In this document: positions 50,342 to 63,475 of the stretch, piece after piece
Numbering within the stretch: the stretch's first letter is position 1
How the letters are laid out: each line of letters opens with the position of its first letter
Assembly: GCA_026413225.1 (NCBI GenBank)
Contig: CM048576.1
Coordinates: 4,162,501 to 4,226,500, forward strand
Reading direction: 5' to 3'
DNA length: 64,000 nt
DNA from: Otis tarda
Lineage: Eukaryota; Chordata; Aves; Otidiformes; Otididae
Translations under genes and position numbers: made by a program
The notes under the pieces: model-generated
What the model was told of the DNA's origin: nothing
The model's input: only the letters and a program-made list of their open reading frames with translations
Database searches by the model: none

Positions 50342-50401
50342 CTGCAAAAGCAAGGGAGTTTGATGACCTAGAAAATCCTGTTTGTGGAAGGAACTATTGT
50401 T
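50342..50401 (-). other. exon-like block, 60 nt, unrecognised peptide
   Basis: On the minus strand an acceptor-like TTATATTCTTAG precedes 60 bases, open in one frame (NNSSFHKQDF... ending in LLLQ), which end in the perfect donor consensus CAG|GTAAGT. Length is a multiple of three. It lies 1.7 kb from the CpG island, on the side that would be upstream for a minus-strand transcript, so it would have to belong to an alternative 5' exon or another gene. The peptide resembles nothing I know, and the same bases CTTTTGCAG also read as an acceptor, so chance is likely. Confidence 0.15.
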
Positions 50402-52132
50402 CTAAGAATATAAATCTAAATATTTACAGTCCCAAACAGACTGTGTGGGATCCCACTTACACTCAGGGACACAGAAAGACAGGGAAGAGACACTGACATT
50501 TCAGAAAGCCAAAGAGGCAGCATCTGTTCCAGGGGCTGAGAGACAAAAGACCCGCCAGGGTGTTCAGGGTAGAGAACTGGTCTCCGCTGCACCAGACAGC
50601 CCTGAACGCTCCTTCTCTGAGAGTCACTGCTAAGATGCTCCTTAAGGTCAGCAGGGCACATGGCGGGGAAATCAGATGGCCTTAGAAAACAAGTTAATTG
50701 TCCAAAACAGGAGCTCAAAACAATAGTCCTACTGTTGCACATCCAGCTTAATCCAGACCAACACATGCTTTCCCCAGCAGTAGCTTTACTAGCTGTGCCC
50801 ATGCAGTGGGCATGTACGAAAACCTGCAATGATGCATATGGATCAGTCTGCCCCTATTTTCACAGACAACAGGCTGTGTGTTCCATGGAATAATCTAACA
50901 TCTACAGATCCAAACATCTGGGGGAAATAGCCACCATCAGTAATCACACTGCTTACCTCATGGCATATTATTATCTACGCAATTAAATTATTTTTTCCTT
51001 CTCAGTTGCACTAAGAGGGGCTCTGATCTCAAACTGACGTGAAGTTGAGTTGTGAATCATTTAAACAACTGCTACATTTATCTTCATAGGTGGCTATATT
51101 TCAGCAGAAGAGTAAATAACAGTACCGCCCTAAAAAAAAGTCAGTCAAATGCATGAAGTACTGAGAGATTTCTGGGGATAAAAGACATTGCAAAAGGCAA
51201 GATTTCTCACTTGATTGAAATATAAAAAATAAATCTATTATATATGTGCCAGATTTTTTTCTTCAAGGTTCATAACAACTTTCTATTGGTAATAGAACAT
51301 GTCCAAATTAGATAATTTTACAGATAAGAACAGCTTTGAAGGAACTGGTTAGCGGAGTAAGTATCTTGTGGTAGTTACATAAAAAAAGCCCATCTAATTA
51401 TATATATATTTAGATAGCTCAAAGAAGTTAGTAGGATGAGTTAGATAAATAAGGAACATTTTGTGGAACAGTTTGTTTGCTTTCTTTTTATGTAAAGGAA
51501 AATGTGTGTGAATTTAAAAGAGCTAAAGTCAGAAATGGCATCTGTGATGCTGATACAAAATTTGGGGGGTAACTAGTAATCCCATCTGATGAGACAGCTC
51601 CACACCCTGTGTTGTATAACTGCCCCCCTGATGCACATGAAGGCCCAAAGCTTTTCCCTGGGTGAGGATATGCCCCTGTCAGATTGCTCATGGCAGTAAA
51701 ATGCAGAGGGTGCATACATGGTTGCAGGACCCGGGCCATGTGAAGTAAGAGATGTGGAGACCACCACTGGCATTTCGTTGGTTTATTGCTCTACAGCCAG
51801 GGATGCAGATTTCCCAGGCGCTCTTCGTGGAGATGGCTTGCCTTACAAACCTGTTTCACAGAGACGTGGAGGCTCTGCTACCCCGTCGGCGTTACTACCC
51901 TTTGACAGGCTACTTCTACAATCACAGTGCTCGTTTTTGCTTAAACTGCAGTGATATGTCCCCATTCACTGAAATCCCTGGCAAGCACTGTTAGGCTTCA
52001 AACAGCTGGGTCACTCGGTCTCAGGTCCTTTCTAGACCATATCTAACCTATTTACAGTCTCAAGCCTTACACTTCTGCTTATTCCTGATTCTGAAAGCAA
52101 TCCATTCCATTACCTACCATTTAATCTCATAA
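50402..52132. other. non-coding stretch, nothing recognised
   Basis: AT-rich part at about 50980-51480 and GC-richer part at about 51590-51900. The 80-codon frame at 51752-51994 is unrecognised. Confidence 0.4.
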
Positions 52133-52171
52133 ATACATACATATACATATACATATATATATATATATATA
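52133..52171 (+). repeat. (TACA)n/(TA)n microsatellite
   Basis: Alternating ATACAT units pass into about eleven AT units. Likely length-polymorphic and able to extrude a cruciform. Confidence 0.95.
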
Positions 52172-52620
52172 GTTAGTGCCTAACAGTTCCCAAAGAGACT
52201 GATTACATACCCTCTCAGGTGCTGAACACGCAGGGAGACAATCGTGGAAGATCAGAGCATTTAAATAAGGTTCAAAAAGCACACATTCAAAATTGCCTTA
52301 CCATTTTAGAGACAGGAAAGAGAGGGCTGGAGCAATAACATGATTTCAGTAAGGTCACACAGGCTTGCATGGCACATCTCAGAACTAAACCCAGACCACC
52401 GTTAGTCACAGCACTGTGCTTTGACAAGATCTGTCCTCTTCAGACAACAATAAATATTGGACTGATTGTTTGCAAAGTGTTTATCTTCACTGGCATCTTG
52501 GTTTTCCTTGCTTTTTGATGTTCCCTTCCTTGTAATTACTGCCATCAAAGGATGGTTTCTCCTGTATGTATCCCATTCACACACCAAAGAAAAATAAAAG
52601 CAGTTATTTCAAAAGGTGGC
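52172..52620. other. non-coding stretch, nothing recognised
   Basis: Unique sequence; no ORF or motif worth calling. Confidence 0.4.
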
Positions 52621-52683
52621 AAAAAAAAAAACAAACCCAAAAAAAAAAACACCAACCAAAAACCCCACCCCACAAAACCCACC
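52621..52683 (+). repeat. A/C-rich low-complexity tract
   Basis: Runs of A broken by ACAAACCC and CACCAACC motifs. G-free for about 60 bases. Confidence 0.88.
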
Positions 52684-53973
52684 TGTCTTTGAAATGTGGT
52701 GAAAGGAAAAGATGAAGAAACTTTCAGGTGAGAAATAATTAAGAAAATGGAGTAATGCAGAGTGAAAATGAGTTCATCAGGAGGTTGGTGCAAGGACTAA
52801 GGACACAGTCTGGAGAAGAAGAGATGCTGGTTTATCTGTCAGTCTGGGCTCTGACATTGACTGACACGCCCTCTGAACATGGGAAGAGCGTTGTGCCTTC
52901 CCCATCTTTGCAGTGGGTTCAGAGAACTCCAGCCCTGGAGTCTCTGCTCTGGCTGAGACTTGCTTCAGGGCAAATTAGTCTGCCCTTAAATCTCCACCAA
53001 TTTATGAAGCCTCTAGTCTTCAGGGAAAGTGTTCAGAGATGCAGAGCCACCTTTTATCTCTCCAGTTTCCAAAGGAACTGTAGATGGCCCAGACTCACTT
53101 GTCTCTCAGGGTTGGCCAGACCATGTACCAAGCTGTCGCAAGCCAGCGAATGCTTTTCTGAGTTGAACTCTGAACATCCCCTTCTGATTTTTCTTATCAA
53201 CACAGTGCATGGTATTTTCCAGCACTAACACTTCTGTGGAGAGTTAAAAAAGTAAAGCAGAGGAGACAAAGGCTCAGGACTAGGATGGTGTGCATCAGCA
53301 CGGTCACCTGAACAGAAACATTTAGATCTGCTGAGAATCCAACCCCCGAGTCTCTTAAGCATATTCCAAGTGCAGAGCAAAGTCCCAGAGCAGCAGCTGA
53401 AGCAGGGCAGCAATCCTGGCACACACTTCTGGTGCAGATGTTGGCATGGGAACATGCGCCATTGGAGGATCAGATTTACTGAAAAGAGAAGCCAAAACTG
53501 GAGTCTTTCCCTGCTCCTTTGCTAATACTGGCTAAGCTTCAACGAGCTCTCCTACATATGTGACTGACAGGAGACACCCCCAGTCACTGCTGTTCCAGGT
53601 GGGCTGCAGTGGCTACCTGCAACAGCATTAGCAGCATGGAAGAAATACTTTCTTGGGAGGGGAGGGGTGTTTGTTTCTAAGGTGGACCGATACTGTCCTA
53701 CCTCACATAAGCATTTTCTTTTTGCCAACTCCAGACCAGATGCAGAGCCCATCTTATAGAGAGAGACAGATGAGCAATAGCTCAGCAGTGACGGGTAGTT
53801 TTATTATAGTGGAATAAAGAAATTGGAGAGGAAAAAAAGATTAGTTCAATATAAGATACAATTGAAGCTATTTGACTTCTGCTGCATGCATCCACTAAAA
53901 TGATGATGATGAATGGGTCAGAGGGGCTTTCAAAACATTGCAATCCTGGGGTTTTTTTGAGGAAAAAAGTTAC
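52684..53973. other. non-coding stretch, nothing recognised
   Basis: The 157-codon frame at 52755-53228 (plus) has no recognisable domain or splice support. No repeats. Confidence 0.4.
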
Positions 53974-54010
53974 AAAAAAAAAAAAAGGCTAAAAAAAAGG
54001 CTAAAAAAAA
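53974..54010 (+). repeat. 12-bp minisatellite (A8GGCT)n
   Basis: An A13 run, then two units of AAAAAAAAGGCT-type sequence and a final A8. Likely slippage of an A-rich unit. Confidence 0.9.
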
Positions 54011-56218
54011 GTCAGTATTTGGAGGCAAAATACTAGGTAAAGGGCATGCATGGCAGAAGATAGAACAGGCAGTCCTATAGTCAAGTTCTAGCGTTGCATA
54101 GTAAACACATAGCAGAACTGCTGGAGAGAAGGGAGGGCATCTCTTCTGCTCAGTGCTGTCTAATTAGACTTCAGAGTTTTAAGAGAAGAGGGTAGGAGTG
54201 GAAACCTCGAGCAAGATTTAAAAATGCAACGAAGACCCACAGAGAAGGGCTTAATCTCCTTCTCATCATAAAGGTCAAAGGGAAACAGGTGGAGTTATAT
54301 CAAATACTTCTTTATAAAACTGTTGAGAAAGTGTTCTTTCAAACAGGGCTGACAAGAGGCCAATACAAAGCTTTCTCCTTTCCATGCTAATTCAGAACTG
54401 AGATGTTGCTTTAGCACCAGAAGTGGGATCTGAATTGAAGCTTCAAGAGATGGGAGGAAAGAAAATGTGCTCATTAATATCCTAGTAGAATAATAACCTC
54501 AGATAATATAAATTATTGCAAAACCTCCAGAGAGTTGATAGAAGTGTAGATTTACTCTCCCATCCATGGAGCTCCACTTAATACAGTTTATTCAGCAGCA
54601 CTGAGTAAATATCAACAAGAAGGTTAAAATACTGATCAGGGAAAATACTTCACACTGAATAAGCTGCAGACATCTGGAAACAAACAAACTGGTGCAAGAA
54701 AGCAGCACAGATATTTTGGACATTTTATTCTCCCAAAAGCCCAACTGATGATTTGCAGCTGTAAACTCCCAGCTGGTGAGGAAGAAGGGGAGAAATAGAT
54801 GTTTGCTGACTGAAGAAGGAAGCCCTGTTGGTTTTTCAGTTTGTGACATGGAAAAATGTAGGGAGGATCAGCACAGTCATCTCAGCTATGAACACACTTT
54901 TCCCAGGACTATTTTCCAAGAAGTGGTCAAGTCCGTTAAAAGGGCTCGAAACCAATTTGCAACACCTCCAGCTCTGCAGAATGGCTCTGAAGTCTCTCGC
55001 ACAGTAGCAGCTGTATATTCCTACTTTGCTGCTTCTCTCGCTGTCTGGGTAGCACTCTCCAACATTTCCAGTGTGGAGCTGAAAGTTGTATCAAAACTTT
55101 CGGCTGCCTAAGCCTCTCCTCCAGAAGCTACTCTGACCGTCTCTTTTAAATAAGAGGTGTCTAAAAACTTTTGCAGATTCGTTAAGCCAACATCTTAACA
55201 CAGACATATGCTAGGTATAAATCTCATACTGTAGCATTACGCTCATGTGCTTACCCTCTAAATGTTGGATCACACTTAAAAGCAAACACATCTAAGCTTT
55301 CATTTTGTGCGACCTGTGCCCTGCCTGGGTCCATTTCTCTGGTGATACATTTACCCTTACGATAATCAGACCAGCTGGCAAAGAATACATGCCAGGGACT
55401 GAACAACTTCCATTTTATGCCAACCTTCATAAATATTTTGGGAGAAGAAAAACAACAAAAATAATCTAAAAATCTATTGACTAGTTGATAAAAAAGAAAG
55501 GGTAGTTTATAGACAGTCTTCATCAAGTACTAAGGCCACCCTTGCCAAAAGATGTTTCCTGGAACAAAATGGAAGACAGTCTTCTCTTGCCACTTGTGGT
55601 GGTGGGTGGACAGAACTGCCATTCTAATTGCTCAGAAAGACCCTGGAATCACTGGATGTGCGAGCAAGAGTGGCAAATGCCTCTAGGTGGACCCCCCAAG
55701 ACTTAAGTAAAGACTAGGAGAGATACTTCACAAAAAAAGACTGGCCGGTGAATGACACAGGAGATACATTACAAAGTGAGCACTGCTTGTTTCTCAGGAT
55801 CCCAAACCACGCTGCAGCTTCACTCAGACTCCAAACTCTCTGGCTGCACAGAAATTGGTCTTGTAAAGTTCAATGCATGGTGAAATCCCCAGTCCCAGCT
55901 AGAACTGTCAGGTATTACTAGGTAAGATATATTTACAGGCAAGTATTACCAAACACACCAACATTTCTGGGAGCTATGCTGCATGACTGCAATACTTTAA
56001 ATAACATAACCCAGAAATGACACAAACCCATCTGAAATAAGACTCTGAATCCTCTCTTGTGTCTTCCTTCCCTATCTATGGCAGACAGCAAGGAGAGATT
56101 AGTTCCATGATTGTGTATGTGAAAGAGCCCTAAAAGATGCAGTACAGTTCTCTCCCATCCCTAGCTGGGACTCAAGGGCACCGGCTGGAGAGGACGACAC
56201 AAAGCAAAATCTGAGCTG
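54011..56218. other. non-coding stretch, nothing recognised
   Basis: Contains a 111-codon frame (54776-55111, plus) with no known domain. CTAG|GTAAGA near 55920 looks like a plus-strand donor, but no exon can be drawn to it. Confidence 0.4.
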
Positions 56219-56238
56219 TTTATTTTGAATCATTTATT
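56219..56238 (-). terminator. candidate polyadenylation signal pair (minus strand)
   Basis: Two AATAAA hexamers on the minus strand (56233-56238, then 56219-56224) are followed downstream by a T/GT-rich stretch reading TTTTGCTTTGTGTCG. This is the arrangement expected of a cleavage/polyadenylation site and would end the putative minus-strand 3' UTR to the right. An alternative AATAAA with a GT-rich downstream element lies at about 57909-57916. Confidence 0.35.
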
Positions 56239-59200
56239 TACAGCAGCGCAGTAAAGGGAATATATAAAATAACATTTAAATAGGCAAAACATAAACAGCA
56301 TCATTAGGAAAGCATAATAGAGCTCAGATTACCAATTATAATAAAGTAAGCTCTCAAGGAACTTCACATATATACTGCAAAAGTGGGGGGGGTGGGAAAA
56401 GAGGACTCTAAACATTCAGAAATACCCCTGATTTAGCTTGTTTTCTGTTTTGGTACTTGGTTTTTATTCATTTATTTTTATCAGCTTGTCTATCAGAAAT
56501 GTGACTGCATCACCTTCCAGTGAAGTAAAAACCTAAGACAGGAATATCACTAAATGATAGGGACTCATGTAAAGCATCCTCTGCAGATAATACAGCAAAA
56601 CACAGGCTTTGGCACAAAACTCTTAGCACAGATGTTCCCTATTAAAAAATTTGCAAGTTCCCTCAACAGCAAGTTTCAATTTAACTTCTCTTTCCAATTT
56701 CTATTTGATCCTAGTGGAGGGAAAAATATCCAGCAAAAGAATGGAAATGAAAAGCCTCAAGTGCTCCCATGTACTGATATACAAAGCAGTATAATATAAC
56801 TTCTGTCCCCAGAAGTACTCTATCCCACATCATGTAAAGGGGAAGCAAGGGCTGCCAAGCACAAGGGTGAAGTTTCATCTTCTAGAAACTCTAACTTGCT
56901 AAAACAGCGCAGCCTAGAGAGCAAAAACAAAGTGTCTTGTTCTGCTGCACACATAAGCACCGTCTTTGGGAACACTCCAGAGAAGGAAGTCTCAAAAAGA
57001 ACTTGCTGGAAGAAACCAAACTTCTTCAAAGGTATAAAGATGAAAACCAAAAGACATATATAAGGAAGAAGAGGCACTTTGCAGAACACAAGCAAGCTAT
57101 CGTTTAAGCCCGATAGACTCTGGCTAGCATTTGATATAAAGCTGTAGCCTTTTAGTTGAACAGCAAACTCTTGCAGTTATGCTTCCGGGGAAAAAGACTT
57201 AAATGCTAAAAACTTGCAAGACACTAAGCCGTAGTACCATGCTGAAAGGCTATATACCGACCGTTCCTAACCGTCAAAACAGATTCCATTTTAAAAATAA
57301 GAATAAGCTTTTAAGTTAATACAATCAGCTTATTTAATTTCATTGGATAATGGTTCTGGTTGGATTTAAAACTACAATGCTAGAAACTTGGAAGCAACCC
57401 CTACAGCAGAGCAAGTGCTGCAGCACAGGAACATAAATCTGACTTGAAATAGGAAATGAAACTCATTGCTCAGATTTAATTCTCAAACACGATCTGAAGA
57501 GCCAAAGCATTAATGGTGACACCCATGTTAGAATTCTCAAAGTGTTCATGAAATTGCTGTTAGTGACACAAAGAGTGAAACATCAGCAAACAAAAACCGT
57601 TCCAGTGAATGCAATAGTGGGTGTTGCACCCAAGCAGGAAATCCACTATAAAGGGCTAAATTCCACTTCCAAATCACATCTAACAATTGCAGAAACAAAC
57701 AGAATGGCCACAGGCACTGTGCAAAACACAACCAAGGCATCACTTACCATGCTGAAATATCATTCTCGGCTTAGATCAAGTGGCAGATTTGTTTCTTTTC
57801 TTGTAAGTTGATGTTTTGTGCTAATTCCTCCTTACTGGGGACATTCTTCCCTGTACAATAAAGACTGCATTACAATAAAGGCAGCTTCCAAACAAGCACT
57901 CTCCTGCTGTTATTTTATTTCGTGAGCTTTCTTTTGCCCTGGTTTAGCATGATACTCGTTATATTATATACCATATGCAGACACCTCTGACAGCCTGAGT
58001 ATAAGACTGCTGTTGACACCAACACAGAGAAGCAAAGAAGTGAAAGTCCAGAATGTGATGGGCGCAGAAGCGTTGATTACTTACTGATGCGGAACTTCAG
58101 TTCTTTCCGAAGGCACATTTGGCTTTAGAATATGACTAGATATTCACTAACTCACTCTGACCAGCAGAAATTTGGTTAAGGTCCTTAAGGGTCTGTGAAA
58201 GTCTGAACTCGGTGCCTTCAATGTCAGAATCTCAAGGAACAGTGACTGATCCATAAGAATTGTGTTAACTGGGAGAACTGCAAGTCTCACATTTGCAACA
58301 GCAACAACAGGTTCTGAAAGGTCATTTGTACCAAATGAAAGCTTCCTTTGCCGATCAAGACAGTTTGTCCTGCCAAATGCTCCAGGCAATTAAAGCAAAA
58401 CAACCCCCCAAAAAATCCAGACGACAAAACTTATTTCCTTTAAGCTTATTTAATGATATTTGAAACGCTTAAATTTTCTATTTCCCAGATCCTGAAAAGA
58501 GATATTTTTTAAGTGACCAATATTTAATTCCAGAAACATACAACCTTATCAGCTAAGTCATAAAAGAGCTATTTTACAAACATACATCTGGATAATTAGA
58601 ACAATAAAGTCTTTTTAGACATTCAAACATGATCAGTAAAAATACAGGATTATTAATAAAGATTTTTGTGTATTTTTTAAAGAATACTTCCAGATTTTTT
58701 TCTTCTCTTTAAAGTAAATCTCTGTTAAGAGTACATGATTGTATGTTGTACAAAGAAAGTAAAAATATTCTAGTATGAAGAGAGCTCCACAAGATTTAAT
58801 TCAAAATAAAACAGCAGTGTTCTGGCTGCAGTATCCCTTTTGCAGTACACCTGCTTGTCAGTTGGCACCTTTTGGGGAGTGGGGGGGAATTAAGGGATTT
58901 CTTTGGGGAACAGAGGGAGAAGACCATACCAGATTTCATCAAGCACCGTGATTATAATCAAGGGTCACCTGCTGAAGCATCAGACCCCTCTTATAATAAC
59001 AGGGACAGTATCTGTAAATCAGAATATCTATGTTTTAAGAAAACACTCAAAATAGGCATAGTGCTGTCTGAAAGCTGGCCAAAACCATCTTGACTTCTTA
59101 GCTGTTGAGGTTTACATTCCTCATCCTTCTTTCCAACCCCACCTATAAGATGTTGAAGAAATCTCTCCTCAAGAAACTAGAGTAATCAAGCACTGGCTTA

Positions 59201-59396
59201 GGATTTGCTCTTCCAGCCTTTTACAGGACAAGGAAATTCCCCTTTCCAGGAAGTACCCATCTGACTTTTTTGCTTGTCCATGAACTATATCCTGTAACAG
59301 CAGAAATCACTTCCCAGGAGAATATGAAAGAATGGTTGCTATACTACATCTTTGTTCCCAAGATAAGAAACCCTTGCTGATCTTGTATTTGGTGGA

Positions 59397-59432
59397 GAGG
59401 AGAAAAAAAAAAAAAAAAAGGAGAAAAAAAAC
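59397..59432 (+). repeat. A-rich tract
   Basis: A17 followed by GGAG and A8; simple sequence inside the possible 3' UTR. Confidence 0.88.
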
Positions 59433-61705
59433 CCAACATTGGGGAGGAGGGGCTGGGGCAAACCAGAAAACATTATCCTGCTCTGCTATCCAGTCTGAAT
59501 AAGGGAATATACAATCAATCAATCACCAACCAGGGGCAAATTAAAATGCTTCCTTACACTGGAAACTGGAATTTTAAAAAGAGTAATGTCATGGCTTAAA
59601 GGGGAAAAAAAGTGAGACTCCTGAGTAGTGCGTTTGAGTCCCAGCTCTTTCCACACAGCGACACATGGCCTGAGGTCTGCCATACAGCCGATGTGCTAGA
59701 GAGGAAAAAGGAATCCCCATTATTTCAGGTTACTGCTCTTAGAAGATAATGGATCCCTGGCCCCACCATTCTTTTTCTAGAGGAGTAAATACTCTTTTTG
59801 TGAGGGTGATCAATGCAGCATAAAAAGGCCAGCCAAAACGAAACCAACAGGACAGAGCACAGTGTGTTATTTATACTGCCCACAAAACTAGGTTCAAATG
59901 GGTTGGTCTTCTCTAATGCTCCTTAAAGCTCTCTTCAGGCTCCTGCTCCGGAGATTGTACATTTCATCCAGCACAAAGGCTTCTCTGCCATCATCACCAG
60001 CCTGGCACAAAGTGTGGATGTTTCCCCTTATACTTCTTGAGGGCTGACAGGGACAGAACTGCACCTGACCTCCCAGTGGATTATGTCCAAGGTAGCATGA
60101 GGGGATGGTGGGCAAAATCTCACTCCAGCAGCTCTGGAGGTAGAAATGTAAGGACGACATGGCAGCATAAACAGTCTGCATTTCCAACTTCTTCAACTGC
60201 TACATCTATTAGAGATGAAATAATGTAGTGGTGAATGCTTATAAAAAGGTGAGAAAGCCAGAGGCAGCACGGGCAGATTGCTTCCCCATGGCCCACATAA
60301 ACAGCTATATGCTTCTCATGCAGTACGTTGCTTACCATGAACCTTGAAATTCATGCAACTTGGAGAAAACCAGAGAACCGAGGATTTTGCCTTCAATCAC
60401 AAGGAAAGAGCATTAAGCAAACCAGATCTTCACAGGTCCCATTCTTTGCTGGTCTTTCAGCATACTCTTGATAAGCCAGACTAAGCTCTAATAGAGTTCA
60501 GTGGTAATTTTCAATCAACTACAGAAGCCTGATGGAAAGCTTTTAGACAGCTAAGGTCAAAAAAGCTGCTCCTATTTCTGGAGTCCGCAGACCCTGGTGA
60601 GCATCACACAAACTGATGAAGGGGGAGTTGGTGGGGAGAAAGGGCCTTAAACACCAAGTCTGGCTATAGCCCAGTTCTCTATCTGGCAGGATAAGGTAAA
60701 ACATGCCACATGAGCATAAGGCAGCATTCTAGTTCCAGGGCTTATCTGAGGAAGTCTAGATGTTTATAACCAAAGGAACTGTATGGTTGAAGGAGAGGAG
60801 AGGAGATCCCATCCATACAAGAATGGAAGTGCTCAGGTAATACTGACAGTATACTCATACAGGTGCAACAGGACAGGTCTTGGTGGATCCCAAGGAAGAG
60901 GAAGCTCCTGCCAGCCTGAAAGATAACACTTCGGCTTGTGTTGGCAGTGTAATGCTCCGCTGGTGAAAAATTACACTTTGTGCAACTGCCTCTTAAAACC
61001 AGAGAAACTCCTCCCTACTCTATAAGGGCTCATGGTTCCAGCTTTCACATCAGGCCCAAAATAATCTCTGCTCAACCTCTGTCAATCTTTACATGAACTT
61101 ATCCCTTGCATATTTCTAATGGGAAGAACAAGAACCCCTTTTTTCCTACATGAGTAGACAAAGGACAGATCTGATTTCTTGCCAGTACCTACAGAGAAAA
61201 TGTTTGTTGTAAAGGTGCAAGGAGTATGATCTTTATGCTGACCAAAGACAGATTCTCAGCACTTCATGGTGCATGCAGTGATACAAACAATGCTATCGCA
61301 ATTCTGACATGTTAATGGGATTTACAGGTTTGGCATGCTGTTCAGTTTGGGTTCATTTAACAGTTTAACACCTGGGAAGAGTGTGCAAAAAAAAGACTGC
61401 CTTACACACTTTCCACTAGCAGTTGTATTCATAGTGTCTGTGATAGCAGAGATAGCTTGAGCCACCCTATGCCAATCAGGAAGTGCCTGTCCTAGGACCA
61501 ACTTCAGAGCAGAGGCACAGCCAGCTAAGGCTGTCCAGCGTTAGCTCTGCTGGCAGCCTGATAGTAACCATCTTGTTCCCAGACTGGAAGGAATTCCAAC
61601 AACAAAACTCATTAGAACAGGCCTAAGGAAGTACTAGAAAGCTGTTTCAGCCTTCTTTGTTTTGCACATCTCCGTTTCAGTGAGAACACATTGGCACAAA
61701 TCATT

Positions 61706-61822
61706 AAAAAAAAGAAACCAAACAAACAAAACAAACAAAAAAAACCCAGAAACCAAAACCCCCAAGAAACCACTAACCCAACCCCATCTCCCCCCCCAAA
61801 AAAAAATCCCAAAATCCACCCC
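61706..61822 (+). repeat. A/C-rich low-complexity tract
   Basis: About 115 bases of AAAC/CAAA, CCAAAACCCCC and a C8A10 run, nearly free of G and T. Resembles the tract at 52621 in composition, though not clearly in sequence. Confidence 0.88.
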
Positions 61823-62550
61823 AAGCCTTCTGCAAGACATACTTTCAGGTACTAAAATTTACTGGCCCTATAATCAGCAGTACCTGTGGCTAACTCAAAT
61901 GGCAGCCCTTATTCATTCAGTAGTGAATCAGGGGCAAATCTGCCCCACATCTTTAAACACTTCCGGGTTTGCATTTTTTTCTTTTTGATCCAGAGAAGAG
62001 TTACAAAAGTGCTGCAGGTCCAAGTATTTTTGTCACTTTACAAAGGAGACAATGATCAAAGCCAACAAATTCAAGAAAAAAATAAACTTATCTTTCTCCT
62101 CTCCCAGTCTAATCTTGCAAGTCAACAAAGGAGAACGCTAATGGGAGAGGGGGAAAAAGAAAATTTGCCCATCTCAAGTGCCTGACTATTTAGTGCATGG
62201 AAAAGTCTTGGTACACACATGGTGACGCGAGCAGTTCCCATGCAATTGTTGAATACAGATAGTTTCAGCCACAAGTCATCCTAACACCTTCATAAGTAGC
62301 TCTTCGCATGGCAGTTTGATTGCCAGCAGGGAGTGCAGAGTCCAGTCCAGTGAAGTAAAGATATACTTGCACACAGGCACACCCTCTCTGCTCAGCCCTG
62401 ACCTTTCGTTCAGGAGCAGTGGCAGGCAGAGTGTACTATATGCAGAGGGCTAGAACTGTCACTACCCAATTAAAACAGAACAAAAAAGGCAGATTAAAAA
62501 AATTAAAATGTGCTTTTGATACATGGAATGAAGTCAAATAAATACATTGA

Positions 62551-62565
62551 TTTTTTTTTTTTTTT
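62551..62565 (+). repeat. T15 homopolymer
   Basis: Fifteen T residues within the possible 3' UTR. Confidence 0.85.
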
Positions 62566-62879
62566 AAATGTCTAAATACATTTTTATATCCTACACCCGA
62601 AGCTCTGTACATTTGGTTTGGTTCTTCTGTTCTGAAAAATTAATTTCTGGTAGCAAGGAGAGGAGCAGAATAGAATAGACTCCCTCACTAACAAGATAAG
62701 TGCAGATGCCCCAGAGGAAAAGCACCCCACGCCCACTTTGCTAGAGTATGGTTCATGTCTGGATGGTCCAAACCCTCTTGTCTTAGAGTCCACAGGGAAG
62801 ACAGCGGGTGCTGTGTCCTGATACTCTTCATCCAATCTTCAACCACTCCTGAAAACATGACTAGCTTTTGTCTGAAGGA

Positions 62880-62911
62880 GAAAAAAAAAAAAAAAAAAAA
62901 GGAAAAAAAAA
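62880..62911 (+). repeat. A20 + A9 tract
   Basis: A20, GG, A9. Read on the minus strand it is the T-rich tract next to the acceptor-like site at 62871. Confidence 0.9.
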
Positions 62912-63475
62912 GAGCGTGAGGGGGGGTGCCCAATGAGACACAAATGCCTAATATTTCTGAACACTAGTGCTAGCAGAGAAAGTGTTATAAGAGAGACAGC
63001 ACACTCATTTAACCTTAAGACCTTTGTTAGTAATTAAAGCAATTGCATCCCTAGGATTCCTAAGGCCAATTTAAAGGGACCCACAACAACCACTTTACAC
63101 AGCATCAGAGCCACCTCAGAGAAAGAAAAGACAGATTGTAACCATTTTAAATGTTCAAAAATTTTCCTTTGGGACTTTACATCAACATAGCCTTCTCTGA
63201 AAGAGAAGTTGTGCACCCTGGGATGTAGGTCTTTGGCAGGTAGGGGTGAGACAGCTTGCAAACAACCTTTTCAGAGGAAGGAATAAGCTCCTCTGCATGT
63301 GACAGTCTCAATGGATTCAACTGACCTTTCTTAGAATCAGCCGTGTGAGAGCAGCTGAAGTAGGTGAAACTTTTTATGTGTGCGAGAAACACTAATAATT
63401 GACTTTGTGCTCTTTGTTTAATGTGTGAAGCTAACATGGTATATGCTACCAATTATAAACAGTCTGGTTGGGTAC
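62912..63475. other. possible short intron, nothing else recognised
   Basis: Would be the main part of the last intron if the exon calls on either side are right. Short minus-strand frames (63034-63261, 63177-63452) show no known domain. Confidence 0.25.

Larger units (their letters stand above)
56239..62871 (-). other. possible terminal exon and long 3' UTR (minus strand)
   Basis: On the minus strand a very strong pyrimidine tract (over 30 nearly pure T) and CTCCTTCAG make an acceptor, so an exon would start at 62871. If joined to the exon-like block at 63476-63548 in its most plausible phase, the frame reads Asp-Lys-Ser and stops with TAG at 62861-62863. The remaining 6.6 kb to the signal pair at 56219 is AT-rich, has no long ORF and resembles 3' UTR, especially 58440-58830. 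The pyrimidine tract may instead be a simple T run that mimics an acceptor. Confidence 0.25.

Noticed and set aside
52755-53228. 157-codon plus-strand frame
   Set aside because: Peptide unlike any known family; surrounding sequence looks non-coding.
57700-57830. Minus-strand donor-like ATG|GTAAGTG
   Set aside because: All three frames of the short block before it contain stops.
61612-61840. Hydrophobic Gly/Phe/Trp-rich minus-strand frames, membrane-protein-like
   Set aside because: They are translations of the A/C-rich low-complexity tract read on the other strand.
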